5,331 bases of DNA from contig CANBFZ010000152.1 in NCBI GenBank assembly GCA_947367725.1, positions 1 to 5,331 of the forward strand. The letters are read 5' to 3'. Made by a program: the position numbers and the translations under genes. The DNA is from an uncultured Eubacterium sp. Its GTDB lineage: Bacteria; Bacillota; Clostridia; Peptostreptococcales; Anaerovoracaceae. Position 1 is the first letter of the stretch. Every line of letters starts with the position of its first letter. Below the pieces are notes generated by a model. That model worked only from the letters and a program-made list of their open reading frames with translations. It searched no databases and was not told the origin of the DNA. Of this stretch, positions 1 through 5,218 are shown one piece after another.

Positions 1-1
1 G

Positions 2-127
2 GCGGTATTTGTGGAATCTAACCAGTTGCTGCGGCGGAAAAATGATCAGAAATCCCATTTTTATATGAAAAATTACCAGTATTATGGCAAGAAATCTAAT
101 AAAAAGCAAAAAATATATATGCAATAA
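2..127 (+). CDS. 3' end of an unrecognised gene (partial)
   Basis: One frame is open from the left edge to a TAA at 125-127 and gives 41 residues. The other two forward frames close early, at 19-21 and about 66-68. The peptide is rich in Lys, Tyr, Asn and Gln and ends in a basic tail (KKSNKKQKIYMQ). It has no hydrophobic segment or motif that I recognise, so no function is proposed. It could be the C-terminus of a longer protein or a chance open frame; the A-rich composition makes chance openness possible. No obvious GC-rich intrinsic terminator follows it. Confidence 0.4.
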   Translation, partial: AVFVESNQLLRRKNDQKSHFYMKNYQYYGKKSNKKQKIYMQ

Positions 128-215
128 AATGGCTGTTTTTAAACGTTTTTGCTGAAATAATCCGTTGGGATGCGCAAGAAGTTTGGAAAGAAGACGATTT
201 TTTTCAAAAAAAGAC

Positions 216-244
216 TTTTCTTTATATGAATTTTATGGTATACT
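216..244 (+). promoter_or_regulatory. Extended -10 promoter for the transglutaminase lipoprotein gene
   Basis: TATACT at 239-244 matches the -10 consensus at 5 of 6 positions. It is preceded directly by TGG (236-238), giving the extended -10 form TGnTATACT. The best -35, TTTTCT at 216-221 with a 17-base spacer, is weak, which fits an extended -10 promoter. A run of seven T, one C and seven A (198-212) lies just upstream, where an UP element or curved DNA would sit. Transcription would start near 250-252, leaving a leader of about 73 bases. Confidence 0.55.
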
Positions 245-269
245 TCTAACCGTAAGAAAGAATTCTAGT

Positions 270-289
270 GCTGTTTTGAAGATAACAGC
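270..289 (+). other. Small leader hairpin
   Basis: GCTGTT (270-275) and AACAGC (284-289) are perfect inverted repeats with an 8-base loop, inside the predicted 5' leader of the lipoprotein gene. There is no T-run after it, so it is not a terminator. It may only shape or stabilise the leader, or may be chance. Confidence 0.3.
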
Positions 290-311
290 CTGTGAAATAT
301 TGAACTTTTAT

Positions 312-320
312 GGAGGGGAG
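312..320 (+). promoter_or_regulatory. Ribosome binding site that fixes the lipoprotein start
   Basis: GGAGGGGAG is a strong Shine-Dalgarno sequence. Its GGAGG core ends 7 bases before ATG 324, and 13 bases before the in-frame ATG 330. Start 324 is therefore preferred. It also puts the lipoprotein signal peptide at the N-terminus, unlike the possible upstream start at 165. Confidence 0.75.
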
Positions 321-323
321 TTT

Positions 324-1322
324 ATGCATATGAGAAAAATACGATCTTTGCTGTTAGCGCTGACATTGATTCTTACACTGCTTGCTGGCTGTGGGCAGAT
401 GGAACTGGGCAGTGTGACTGTAGATGATGTGCCGTATATCGAGCAGGTTGCACTTGTCAATGACGGTGATACAGAGATTCAGGACGAACCAGCTATTTTG
501 GCACAGTCGCCGTCGCTGCCGGGTGGCATGATGCCGGAAGCTTCTGGAACGAATGTGAAGCAGGATTCCCGTGCGATTATTGACTATTCCAATATCAATG
601 ACGGTTATGTTATGGTCAAGTTTACTGGTTCCACCAAGAAACGTTTGAAGAGCCAGGTGGCAGGTCCGAGCAAGACTTACACATATAACATCAATGTAGG
701 CGAGTGGGCAACATTCCCGTTGTCCGACGGTAACGGAACTTATAAGGTAACGGTCTTTGAGAATGTAACTGATAACAAGTATTCTACGGTGATTTCCACC
801 AGTTTCAGCGTCAAGCTGGACGATGAGTTTGCGCCGTTCCTTCGTCCGAACCAGTATGTCAATTATGAGGACGCACCGAACACAATCAAGAAAGCCAAGA
901 GTATCGTCGGCAAAACCAAAGATCCGCTGAAAAAAGTAGAAAAAGTTTATAAATATGTCGTAAAGAATCTGAAATACGATAAGAAGTTGGCAAAGACAGT
1001 ACAGTCCGGGTATCTGCCGGATTTGGATAAAGTCCTGAAGAAAAAGAAAGGCATCTGTTTTGATTATGCCGCACTGATGACAGGCATGCTGCGCAGCCAG
1101 GGAGTTCCATGTAAACTGGTTGTAGGATATGCAGGCAGTGCATATCATGCATGGATCAGCGTATGGAGTGAAGAGACCGGCTGGATTGACGGCGCCATTT
1201 ACTTTGACGGAACAGATTGGCAGCGCATGGATCCGACTTTCGTGTCTTCTGCCAAAAACAGCGCGTCCATTAAGAAATATGTAGGCGATGGCAGCAACTA
1301 TTCGCCAAAATACCTTTACTAA
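324..1322 (+). CDS. Transglutaminase-like domain lipoprotein
   Basis: This 332-residue protein is predicted to be exported and lipid-anchored on the outer face of the membrane. The start is MHMRKIRS, followed by a hydrophobic stretch and the lipobox L-A-G-C with the lipidated Cys at residue 23. A Ser/Gly/Pro-rich linker follows. Residues about 85-168 look like a beta-rich domain, and a lysine-rich helical stretch runs from about 188 to 242. The C-terminal third is a transglutaminase-like (papain-fold) domain. It has Cys245 in KGICFDYA, His275 in AYHAWISVW and Asp303 in QRMDPTF, the expected catalytic triad in order and spacing. Family members act as cysteine proteases or cross-linking enzymes on peptides or cell-wall proteins; the substrate cannot be read from the sequence. 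The gene has its own promoter and probably its own terminator, so it appears separate from the pilus-like operon downstream. The domain call is strong and the biological role is unknown. Confidence 0.9.
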   Translation: MHMRKIRSLLLALTLILTLLAGCGQMELGSVTVDDVPYIEQVALVNDGDTEIQDEPAILAQSPSLPGGMMPEASGTNVKQDSRAIIDYSNINDGYVMVKFTGSTKKRLKSQVAGPSKTYTYNINVGEWATFPLSDGNGTYKVTVFENVTDNKYSTVISTSFSVKLDDEFAPFLRPNQYVNYEDAPNTIKKAKSIVGKTKDPLKKVEKVYKYVVKNLKYDKKLAKTVQSGYLPDLDKVLKKKKGICFDYAALMTGMLRSQGVPCKLVVGYAGSAYHAWISVWSEETGWIDGAIYFDGTDWQRMDPTFVSSAKNSASIKKYVGDGSNYSPKYLY

Positions 1323-1333
1323 ATATGTTACAC

Positions 1334-1370
1334 ACAAATCGTTAGGCTCTATTTGACCCTAGCGATTTGT
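1334..1370 (+). terminator. Probable terminator hairpin after the lipoprotein gene
   Basis: The arms 1334-1349 and 1355-1370 pair along 16 positions: 14 Watson-Crick pairs, one G-T wobble and one C-C mismatch, with a 5-base TATTT loop. The hairpin begins 11 bases after the stop codon. The 3' side lacks a clean T-run (it continues TGCGCATTT), so termination may be inefficient or factor-assisted. It could instead be an RNA-stabilising or processing structure. Confidence 0.5.
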
Positions 1371-1382
1371 TGCGCATTTAAA
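1353..1382 (+). promoter_or_regulatory. Weak candidate promoter for the pilus-like operon
   Basis: TTGACC (1353-1358) matches the -35 consensus at 5 of 6 positions. TTTAAA (1377-1382) matches the -10 at 4 of 6, with an 18-base spacer. Initiation would be near 1389, about 30 bases before the preferred pilC start. The -35 lies in the loop and 3' arm of the preceding hairpin. This is the best candidate in the short gap, but it is weak, and read-through from upstream is the alternative. Confidence 0.3.
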
Positions 1383-1403
1383 ACTTTTCAAAGCAAGAAC
1401 CAA

Positions 1404-1410
1404 AGGATGG
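1404..1410 (+). promoter_or_regulatory. Ribosome binding site for the PilC-type gene
   Basis: AGGATGG resembles AGGAGG. Aligned to that consensus it ends 8 bases before ATG 1418, but only 2 bases before the in-frame ATG 1412. The downstream ATG is therefore the better start. Confidence 0.55.
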
Positions 1411-1417
1411 AATGATC

Positions 1418-2452
1418 ATGAATCAAATACTTTCAAACGAAATGATTGCGTCCCTGTGCCTGGAATTGTCTCTTTTGTTTCATGCAGGGATTCCCGCAGG
1501 AGATGCGTTGGCGCTTTTAGCCGAGGAGGCAGACTATAAAGAAATTTTATCCGGCATGGCCGAAAAGGCTGATGCGGGGATGTCGCTTTCTACATGCTTT
1601 CGCGAAAGCGGTAGATTTCCGATTTATGTCTGCGGTTTAATCGATGTAGGAGAGCATGCCGGTCGTACCGAAGAAGCGCTGACCGCCCTTTCTGCCTACT
1701 ATGAACGCAGAGTGCGCCTTGAGAAACGAGTGCGCAGCGCACTGCTCTATCCAGCTGTGATGCTGGTATTGATGCTGATTGTAATCGGCATTCTGCTGGT
1801 CAAGGTGCTGCCGATTTTTGAGGATGTTTATGGGGCTTTGGGTGGACAGCTGACAGGTGTGGGTGGCGGTCTTTTAGTCCTGGGACGCTGGTTGGATCAG
1901 GCGATGCCTGTGCTGTGGGTGCTACTGGCGGCTGTGATGGTTTTTCTGGTGGTTTTTGCGGCTGCTGGGAATTTCAGACAAAAACTTTTGACTGCTGTTC
2001 GGAAAAAGCGCGGCGATAAAGGAATTTTGCGCCGCATGAACACGGCGCGTTTGATTCAGGCGTTTGCCATGGGCATATCCAGTGGTTTACAGACAGAAGA
2101 GGCACTGGATCTTGCAGCGGAACTGTTGACGGATGTTCCGGATGCGAAGAAACGCTGTGAGAATTGCCGTGCCATGCTTGATCAGGGCGAGCGTCTACAT
2201 ACCGCCATGCAGCAGAGTCAGCTGCTTCCGGCGGCTTCTTGCAGACTGATGGAACTGGGACAGCGAAGCGGCAGCCTGGACACGACCGTTGAAAAGATTG
2301 CAGCGGATTTATCAGAAGAAAGCGAATATGCCATCGAGGAAATGGTGGGACGCATTGAACCAGCACTGGTACTGATTTGTGCTTTACTGGTTGGTTTGAT
2401 TTTGCTTTCTGTGATGCTGCCGTTGATGCATATCATGTCGGCAATTGGATAA
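1418..2452 (+). CDS. pilC: GspF/PilC-type inner-membrane platform protein
   Basis: This 344-residue polytopic protein belongs to the type II secretion F / PilC family, the inner-membrane platform linking the cytoplasmic motor ATPase to filament assembly. Two related cytoplasmic helical domains are visible. Domain one is at residues about 8-107 and contains the family motif DVGEHAGRTEEAL (76-88). Domain two is at about 205-312 and contains ELGQRSGSLD (279-288). Hydrophobic membrane segments lie at about 108-134 (after YPAVM), 163-183 and 315-337; the last has the typical 'EPALVLICALLVG...LPLM' ending. Many PilC proteins are about 400 residues, and this one has little of the N-terminal extension before domain one. 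An ATG at 1412 would add two residues but is too close to the ribosome binding site. It is the first gene of the operon that ends with a PilT-type ATPase. The family assignment is secure; pilC is used as the pilus-type name because of pilT. Confidence 0.88.
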   Translation: MNQILSNEMIASLCLELSLLFHAGIPAGDALALLAEEADYKEILSGMAEKADAGMSLSTCFRESGRFPIYVCGLIDVGEHAGRTEEALTALSAYYERRVRLEKRVRSALLYPAVMLVLMLIVIGILLVKVLPIFEDVYGALGGQLTGVGGGLLVLGRWLDQAMPVLWVLLAAVMVFLVVFAAAGNFRQKLLTAVRKKRGDKGILRRMNTARLIQAFAMGISSGLQTEEALDLAAELLTDVPDAKKRCENCRAMLDQGERLHTAMQQSQLLPAASCRLMELGQRSGSLDTTVEKIAADLSEESEYAIEEMVGRIEPALVLICALLVGLILLSVMLPLMHIMSAIG

Positions 2453-2453
2453 C

Positions 2454-2459
2454 AGGCGG
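2454..2459 (+). promoter_or_regulatory. Ribosome binding site that fixes the start of the 107-aa gene
   Basis: AGGCGG (5 of 6 to AGGAGG) ends 8 bases before ATG 2468. The alternative GTG at 2459 overlaps this site and has no ribosome binding site of its own, so ATG 2468 is preferred. Confidence 0.6.
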
Positions 2460-2467
2460 TGCGGGCA

Positions 2468-2791
2468 ATGAAGAGAGGATATACCGCCTGGGGCGGACTT
2501 TTGAAAGGACTGTTGCTTCCGGTGATTGCAGTTTCGGTACTTTTATGTTTTGCGACTGCATTTAGCAGCCTAGACAGCGGAAAAAATCAGGAAAATCTGC
2601 AGCAGCTGCAGGAGGCAATTCGGCGCAGCTGTGTCGCCTGCTATGCGGCAGAGGGCGCTTATCCGCCCAGTCTAGATTATTTGAAAAAGCATTATGGCAT
2701 TCAAATTGACGAGACGCGGTATACGGTACATTACATGATCGTTGCCGACAATCTGATGCCAGATATTACAGTACTGGAGAATGATCGATGA
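2468..2791 (+). CDS. Small membrane-anchored pilin-like protein (GspG-like motif)
   Basis: This is a 107-residue protein with one N-terminal hydrophobic segment (about 11-33) and an outside-facing C-terminal part. After the anchor comes a polar helix (about 38-60) and then YAAEGAYPPSLDYLKKHYGI (59-78). This resembles the 'YkxdnGxYPtt..gLxaL' region of GspG and type IVa major pilins, where the long N-terminal helix meets the globular part. The start has RG-YTAWG (3-9): a Gly then an aromatic residue, as at a prepilin peptidase site, but the usual Glu at +5 is Gly. C54 and C57 form a CxxC in the helix. It lies 15 bases after pilC, and its stop overlaps the next start (ATGA 2788-2791). Calling it a divergent pilin or pseudopilin is inference from the motif and context; no named family is recognised with certainty. 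Confidence 0.75.
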   Translation: MKRGYTAWGGLLKGLLLPVIAVSVLLCFATAFSSLDSGKNQENLQQLQEAIRRSCVACYAAEGAYPPSLDYLKKHYGIQIDETRYTVHYMIVADNLMPDITVLENDR

Positions 2792-3294
2792 AACGACAGA
2801 AGAATTTAGAGGGGCTGATTGCGCTGCTGCTGTTTGGTGTATTTGCAGTCTGTCTGCTGATTGTTCTGCTTACTGGCGCTGATGCGTATCATCATCTGAC
2901 CAAGCAGGACAGCCGCGCTTATGACAGCCGAGTTTTAGGGCAGTATCTTACAGCGCAGGTGCGGCAGAATGACAGCAGCGAAAGTGTTGCTGTGACGCAG
3001 TTTGGTGATGGAGATGCGTTGTCGCTTACAAGCACCATAGAGGGGGAGACTTACACGACCCTGATTTACAGCTATGACGGTTATCTGATGGAGCTTTTTT
3101 GTGCGGAGCCATCAGAAATGGTGCCGGAAGATGGAGAACAGATTATGCCAGTTTCTGCCTTTTCTCTGGAAAAAAACGGCGCCTCATTGTATATTTCCTA
3201 TGATGGCATAAAGGAGACAGGGCGTAACCCACGGGAAGCAGCGTCCGTGACATTACATCTGACTTTGCGATGTGAAAAGGAGGCGGCAGGATGA
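2788..3294 (+). CDS. DUF4860-type membrane-anchored protein, pseudopilin-like
   Basis: This 168-residue protein has a basic N-terminus (MKRQKN), one hydrophobic segment (about 8-30) and a soluble domain rich in predicted beta strands. Stretches such as YTTLIYSYDGYLMELFC (89-105) and the C-terminal SVTLHLTLRCEKE resemble DUF4860 proteins, which I recall sitting in type IV pilus-like loci of Clostridia. The strand-rich domain after one anchor recalls minor pseudopilins such as GspJ, but this is inference. Glu8 lies at the start of the hydrophobic segment, yet no Gly or Ala precedes a plausible cleavage point. GGAG at 2776-2779 ends 8 bases before the ATG. The start overlaps the previous stop by ATGA and the stop overlaps the next start by ATGA, implying coupled translation. 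C105 and C162 could form a disulfide, which is speculative. Confidence 0.75.
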   Translation: MKRQKNLEGLIALLLFGVFAVCLLIVLLTGADAYHHLTKQDSRAYDSRVLGQYLTAQVRQNDSSESVAVTQFGDGDALSLTSTIEGETYTTLIYSYDGYLMELFCAEPSEMVPEDGEQIMPVSAFSLEKNGASLYISYDGIKETGRNPREAASVTLHLTLRCEKEAAG

Positions 3295-3716
3295 AGAGTA
3301 AAGCGCCTCTGGTGATGATGGAACAGATGGTAATGCTGCTGGTGTTTGCCCTTGCAGCAGTTTTGTGTCTGCAGGCGTTTACGGCTTCGCAGGACATTTC
3401 TAATCGGAGTCTCAGCCGTGATTGTGCGGTGATCGAAGCACAAAATGTGGCTGAGGCGCTGAAAGGGGGTAATGCTGAAACATATTTCCAGGAAAAGGGT
3501 GCCAAGCTGACTAGAAACGGTGGCAGGATTTCTTACGGAAAAGACTGGCAGCCGCTTGGCGAGCAGGAAAGCGGTGCGGCATATGCGCTAAAGCTTGTGT
3601 ATAAAGAAACTGCATCTGCGCATCTGGATGCTGCAGAGATTACTGTATATGATGCTGACAAAACCGTGTTATTTCAGCTTTCGGTGATGTGGCAGGAACA
3701 GGAGGGCATGCGATGA
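3291..3716 (+). CDS. Minor pseudopilin-like protein (GspI/PilV-like)
   Basis: This is a 141-residue protein with a short polar start (MKSKAP), a hydrophobic helix (about 7-30) holding Glu11, and a helical continuation with SRDCAVIEAQNVAEALKGG (42-60). A predicted strand-rich C-terminus follows. Glu within the first residues of the hydrophobic helix (LVMMEQMVMLL) is the hallmark of mature type IV pilins and pseudopilins at +5. With that numbering the residue before the cut would be Pro6 or Ala5, not the usual Gly. The Ala/Gln/Glu pattern after the anchor resembles GspI. A very strong ribosome binding site, AAAAGGAGG (3275-3283), lies 7 bases before the ATG inside the preceding gene. ATGA overlaps join it to both neighbours. 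The pilin-like class is likely; the GspI equivalence is inference. Confidence 0.72.
   Translation: MKSKAPLVMMEQMVMLLVFALAAVLCLQAFTASQDISNRSLSRDCAVIEAQNVAEALKGGNAETYFQEKGAKLTRNGGRISYGKDWQPLGEQESGAAYALKLVYKETASAHLDAAEITVYDADKTVLFQLSVMWQEQEGMR
3700..3706 (+). promoter_or_regulatory. Ribosome binding site that fixes the start of the 145-aa gene
   Basis: AGGAGGG ends 6 bases before ATG 3713. The in-frame ATG at 3689 is upstream of this site and deep inside the previous gene, so the shorter form starting MKRSNQ is preferred. Confidence 0.7.
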
Positions 3717-4150
3717 AACGAAGCAATCAATCTTCTTTTTCCCCGCCTGCGGTAGGCGGCACGTCTCTTCTGGTGATCTTTGCGGTGTTATGTCTGACTG
3801 TATTTGCACTTTTGAGTCTGTCTACCGTGCGTGCGGATGAACGTCTCAGCAAGGCGTCGGCAAAGGCAGTTTCTGATTATTATGCAGCAGATGCAGCAGC
3901 AGAAACCATTTTGGCGCAGATTCGGGAGGGCAAAGTGCCAGAAGGTGTAACGGTTTCTGGCATGCGGTATTCCTATACTTGCCCAGTTTCCGAAACGCAG
4001 AATCTTTCTGTGGAAGTGCGCTTTGACGGGACACATTATTCTGTTCTGCGCTGGCAGACAGAATCCTGCAGAGAAGAAGCAATTGACGACAGGCTGCCTG
4101 TCTGGGACGGGGCAGCACCTGACGGGAGCATAGATGGTACAGAGGACTAG
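3713..4150 (+). CDS. GspK/PilX-like minor pseudopilin candidate
   Basis: This is a 145-residue protein with a basic, polar leader of about 16 residues ending in Gly-Gly (15-16), then a hydrophobic helix from T17 to about 38 and a polar helix (about 40-70, with DYYAADAAAETILAQIREG). A short strand-rich region and an acidic tail (IDGTED) follow. A cut after G16 would leave TSLLVIF, without Glu at +5. This is expected of GspK, the pseudopilin that caps the tip in type II secretion, and is similar to PilX-like proteins. The 'YYAAD..AE.iLa.iR.G' segment also resembles GspK/PilX helices. It overlaps the previous gene by ATGA and ends 9 bases before pilT. Shorter than classical GspK (about 300 residues), it would be a minimal version. 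The membrane anchor and operon context are clear; the specific role is inference. Confidence 0.72.
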   Translation: MKRSNQSSFSPPAVGGTSLLVIFAVLCLTVFALLSLSTVRADERLSKASAKAVSDYYAADAAAETILAQIREGKVPEGVTVSGMRYSYTCPVSETQNLSVEVRFDGTHYSVLRWQTESCREEAIDDRLPVWDGAAPDGSIDGTED

Positions 4151-4159
4151 GAGGATGTC

Positions 4160-5218
4160 ATGGCAGACTTAATGGATTATTTGCGTAAAGCCGTGGAATG
4201 CGGCGCTTCAGATATTTTTATTGTGGCAGGCGGACCAGTCTGTGTCAAACTGGATAAGAGTGTCACCCCCATCGGGGAAGAACGGATTCTGCCGGATGCC
4301 AGCGAACAGCTAGTGACTGAAATTTACGAAAAGGCAGACAGACCCATGACACAGTTTCAACAAAGCGGAGATGACGACTTTTCTTTTTCGATCGGGGGAC
4401 TTGCCAGATTTCGTGTAAATACTTACCGGCAGCGAGGTTCTATGGCAGCTGTCGTGCGTGTTGTGGCGTTTGGCATTCCTGACTGGAAGGAGATGGGAAT
4501 TCCTGCGCCGGTTATGGATTTGGCTTCTTCTAGTCACGGATTGATTTTGGTAACTGGTACAGCAGGCAGCGGTAAGTCTACGACGCAGGCGTGCATCATC
4601 GACCGTATCAACCATACGCGAGAGTGTCATATTATTACGATGGAAAATCCGATTGAATATTTACATAGAAATGACAGAAGTATCGTTAGCCAGCGGGAGA
4701 TTTCCATTGACACAGAGGATTATCTTTCCGGGCTTCGGGCTTGTCTCAGGCAGGCGCCGGATGTGATTCTTCTGGGAGAAATGCGAGATCATGAGACCAT
4801 TCGTACAGCTATGACAGCGGCTGAAACGGGTCACTTGATTATTGCGACACTGCATACCAAAGGTACGGTGAATACCATTGACCGAATTGTAGATTCTTTT
4901 CCTAGTGAGCAGCAGGCGCAGGTGCGTACCCAGTTGAGTATGGTGCTTCGCACTGTGGTTTCGCAGCAGCTTTTGCCTAGTACCAGCGGTAATTTGGTGC
5001 CGGCATTTGAAATCATGCACATGAATAATGCCATTAAGAGTCTGATTCGCGACAATAAGAGCCATCAGGTCAATAATGCCATCGCAGCAGGCGCCGGTGA
5101 AGGGATGATTTCTATGGATCAATCGATTCTGGCGTTGTATCAGAGCGGACAGATTGATAAAGAAATCGCACTTTCTCATGCGGACAACCAGGAACAGATG
5201 CAGAGACGTCTGGTATAA
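4160..5218 (+). CDS. pilT: PilT-type type IV pilus retraction ATPase
   Basis: This 352-residue protein has the usual length of PilT, the hexameric cytoplasmic ATPase that powers pilus depolymerisation. An N-terminal PAS-like domain (about 1-100) holds GASDIFIVAGGPV, the PilT 'ASDlhl..G..p' region. The C-terminal RecA-like ATPase has Walker A GTAGSGKST (133-141), the Asp-box region IITMENPIEY (158-167), Walker B DVILLGEMRD (201-210) and the His box GHLIIATLHT (224-233). The PilT-type C-terminal motif AIKSLIRDNK (291-300), equivalent to AIRNLIRE, separates it from PilB/GspE assembly ATPases; it also lacks their long N-terminal domain and zinc-binding cysteines. Differences from the usual form are Walker A GTAGSGKST instead of GPTGSGKST, and Asn163 in place of Asp in the IEDP motif, with Glu162 retained. 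AGGAGG at 4149-4154 ends 5 bases before the ATG. It is the last gene of the visible operon. Confidence 0.93.
   Translation: MADLMDYLRKAVECGASDIFIVAGGPVCVKLDKSVTPIGEERILPDASEQLVTEIYEKADRPMTQFQQSGDDDFSFSIGGLARFRVNTYRQRGSMAAVVRVVAFGIPDWKEMGIPAPVMDLASSSHGLILVTGTAGSGKSTTQACIIDRINHTRECHIITMENPIEYLHRNDRSIVSQREISIDTEDYLSGLRACLRQAPDVILLGEMRDHETIRTAMTAAETGHLIIATLHTKGTVNTIDRIVDSFPSEQQAQVRTQLSMVLRTVVSQQLLPSTSGNLVPAFEIMHMNNAIKSLIRDNKSHQVNNAIAAGAGEGMISMDQSILALYQSGQIDKEIALSHADNQEQMQRRLV

Noticed and set aside
165..323. Upstream in-frame extension of the lipoprotein gene starting at 165
   Set aside because: The extension would bury the signal peptide and lipobox inside the protein, crosses the predicted promoter, and has no ribosome binding site. 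GGAGGGGAG points to 324.
354..1337. Long open frame on the minus strand (327 codons)
   Set aside because: It lies opposite the transglutaminase gene, which has clear domain motifs and a ribosome binding site. The minus-strand product has no recognisable motif.
2377..2565. Short + strand open frame across the end of pilC and the start of the 107-aa gene
   Set aside because: It is an out-of-frame overlap with two better supported genes and has no ribosome binding site of note.
3883..3902. GCAGCA-type trinucleotide repeat
   Set aside because: It encodes an Ala-rich helix (YAADAAAE) in frame. Length changes would not shift the frame, and it is too short and imperfect to suggest phase variation.
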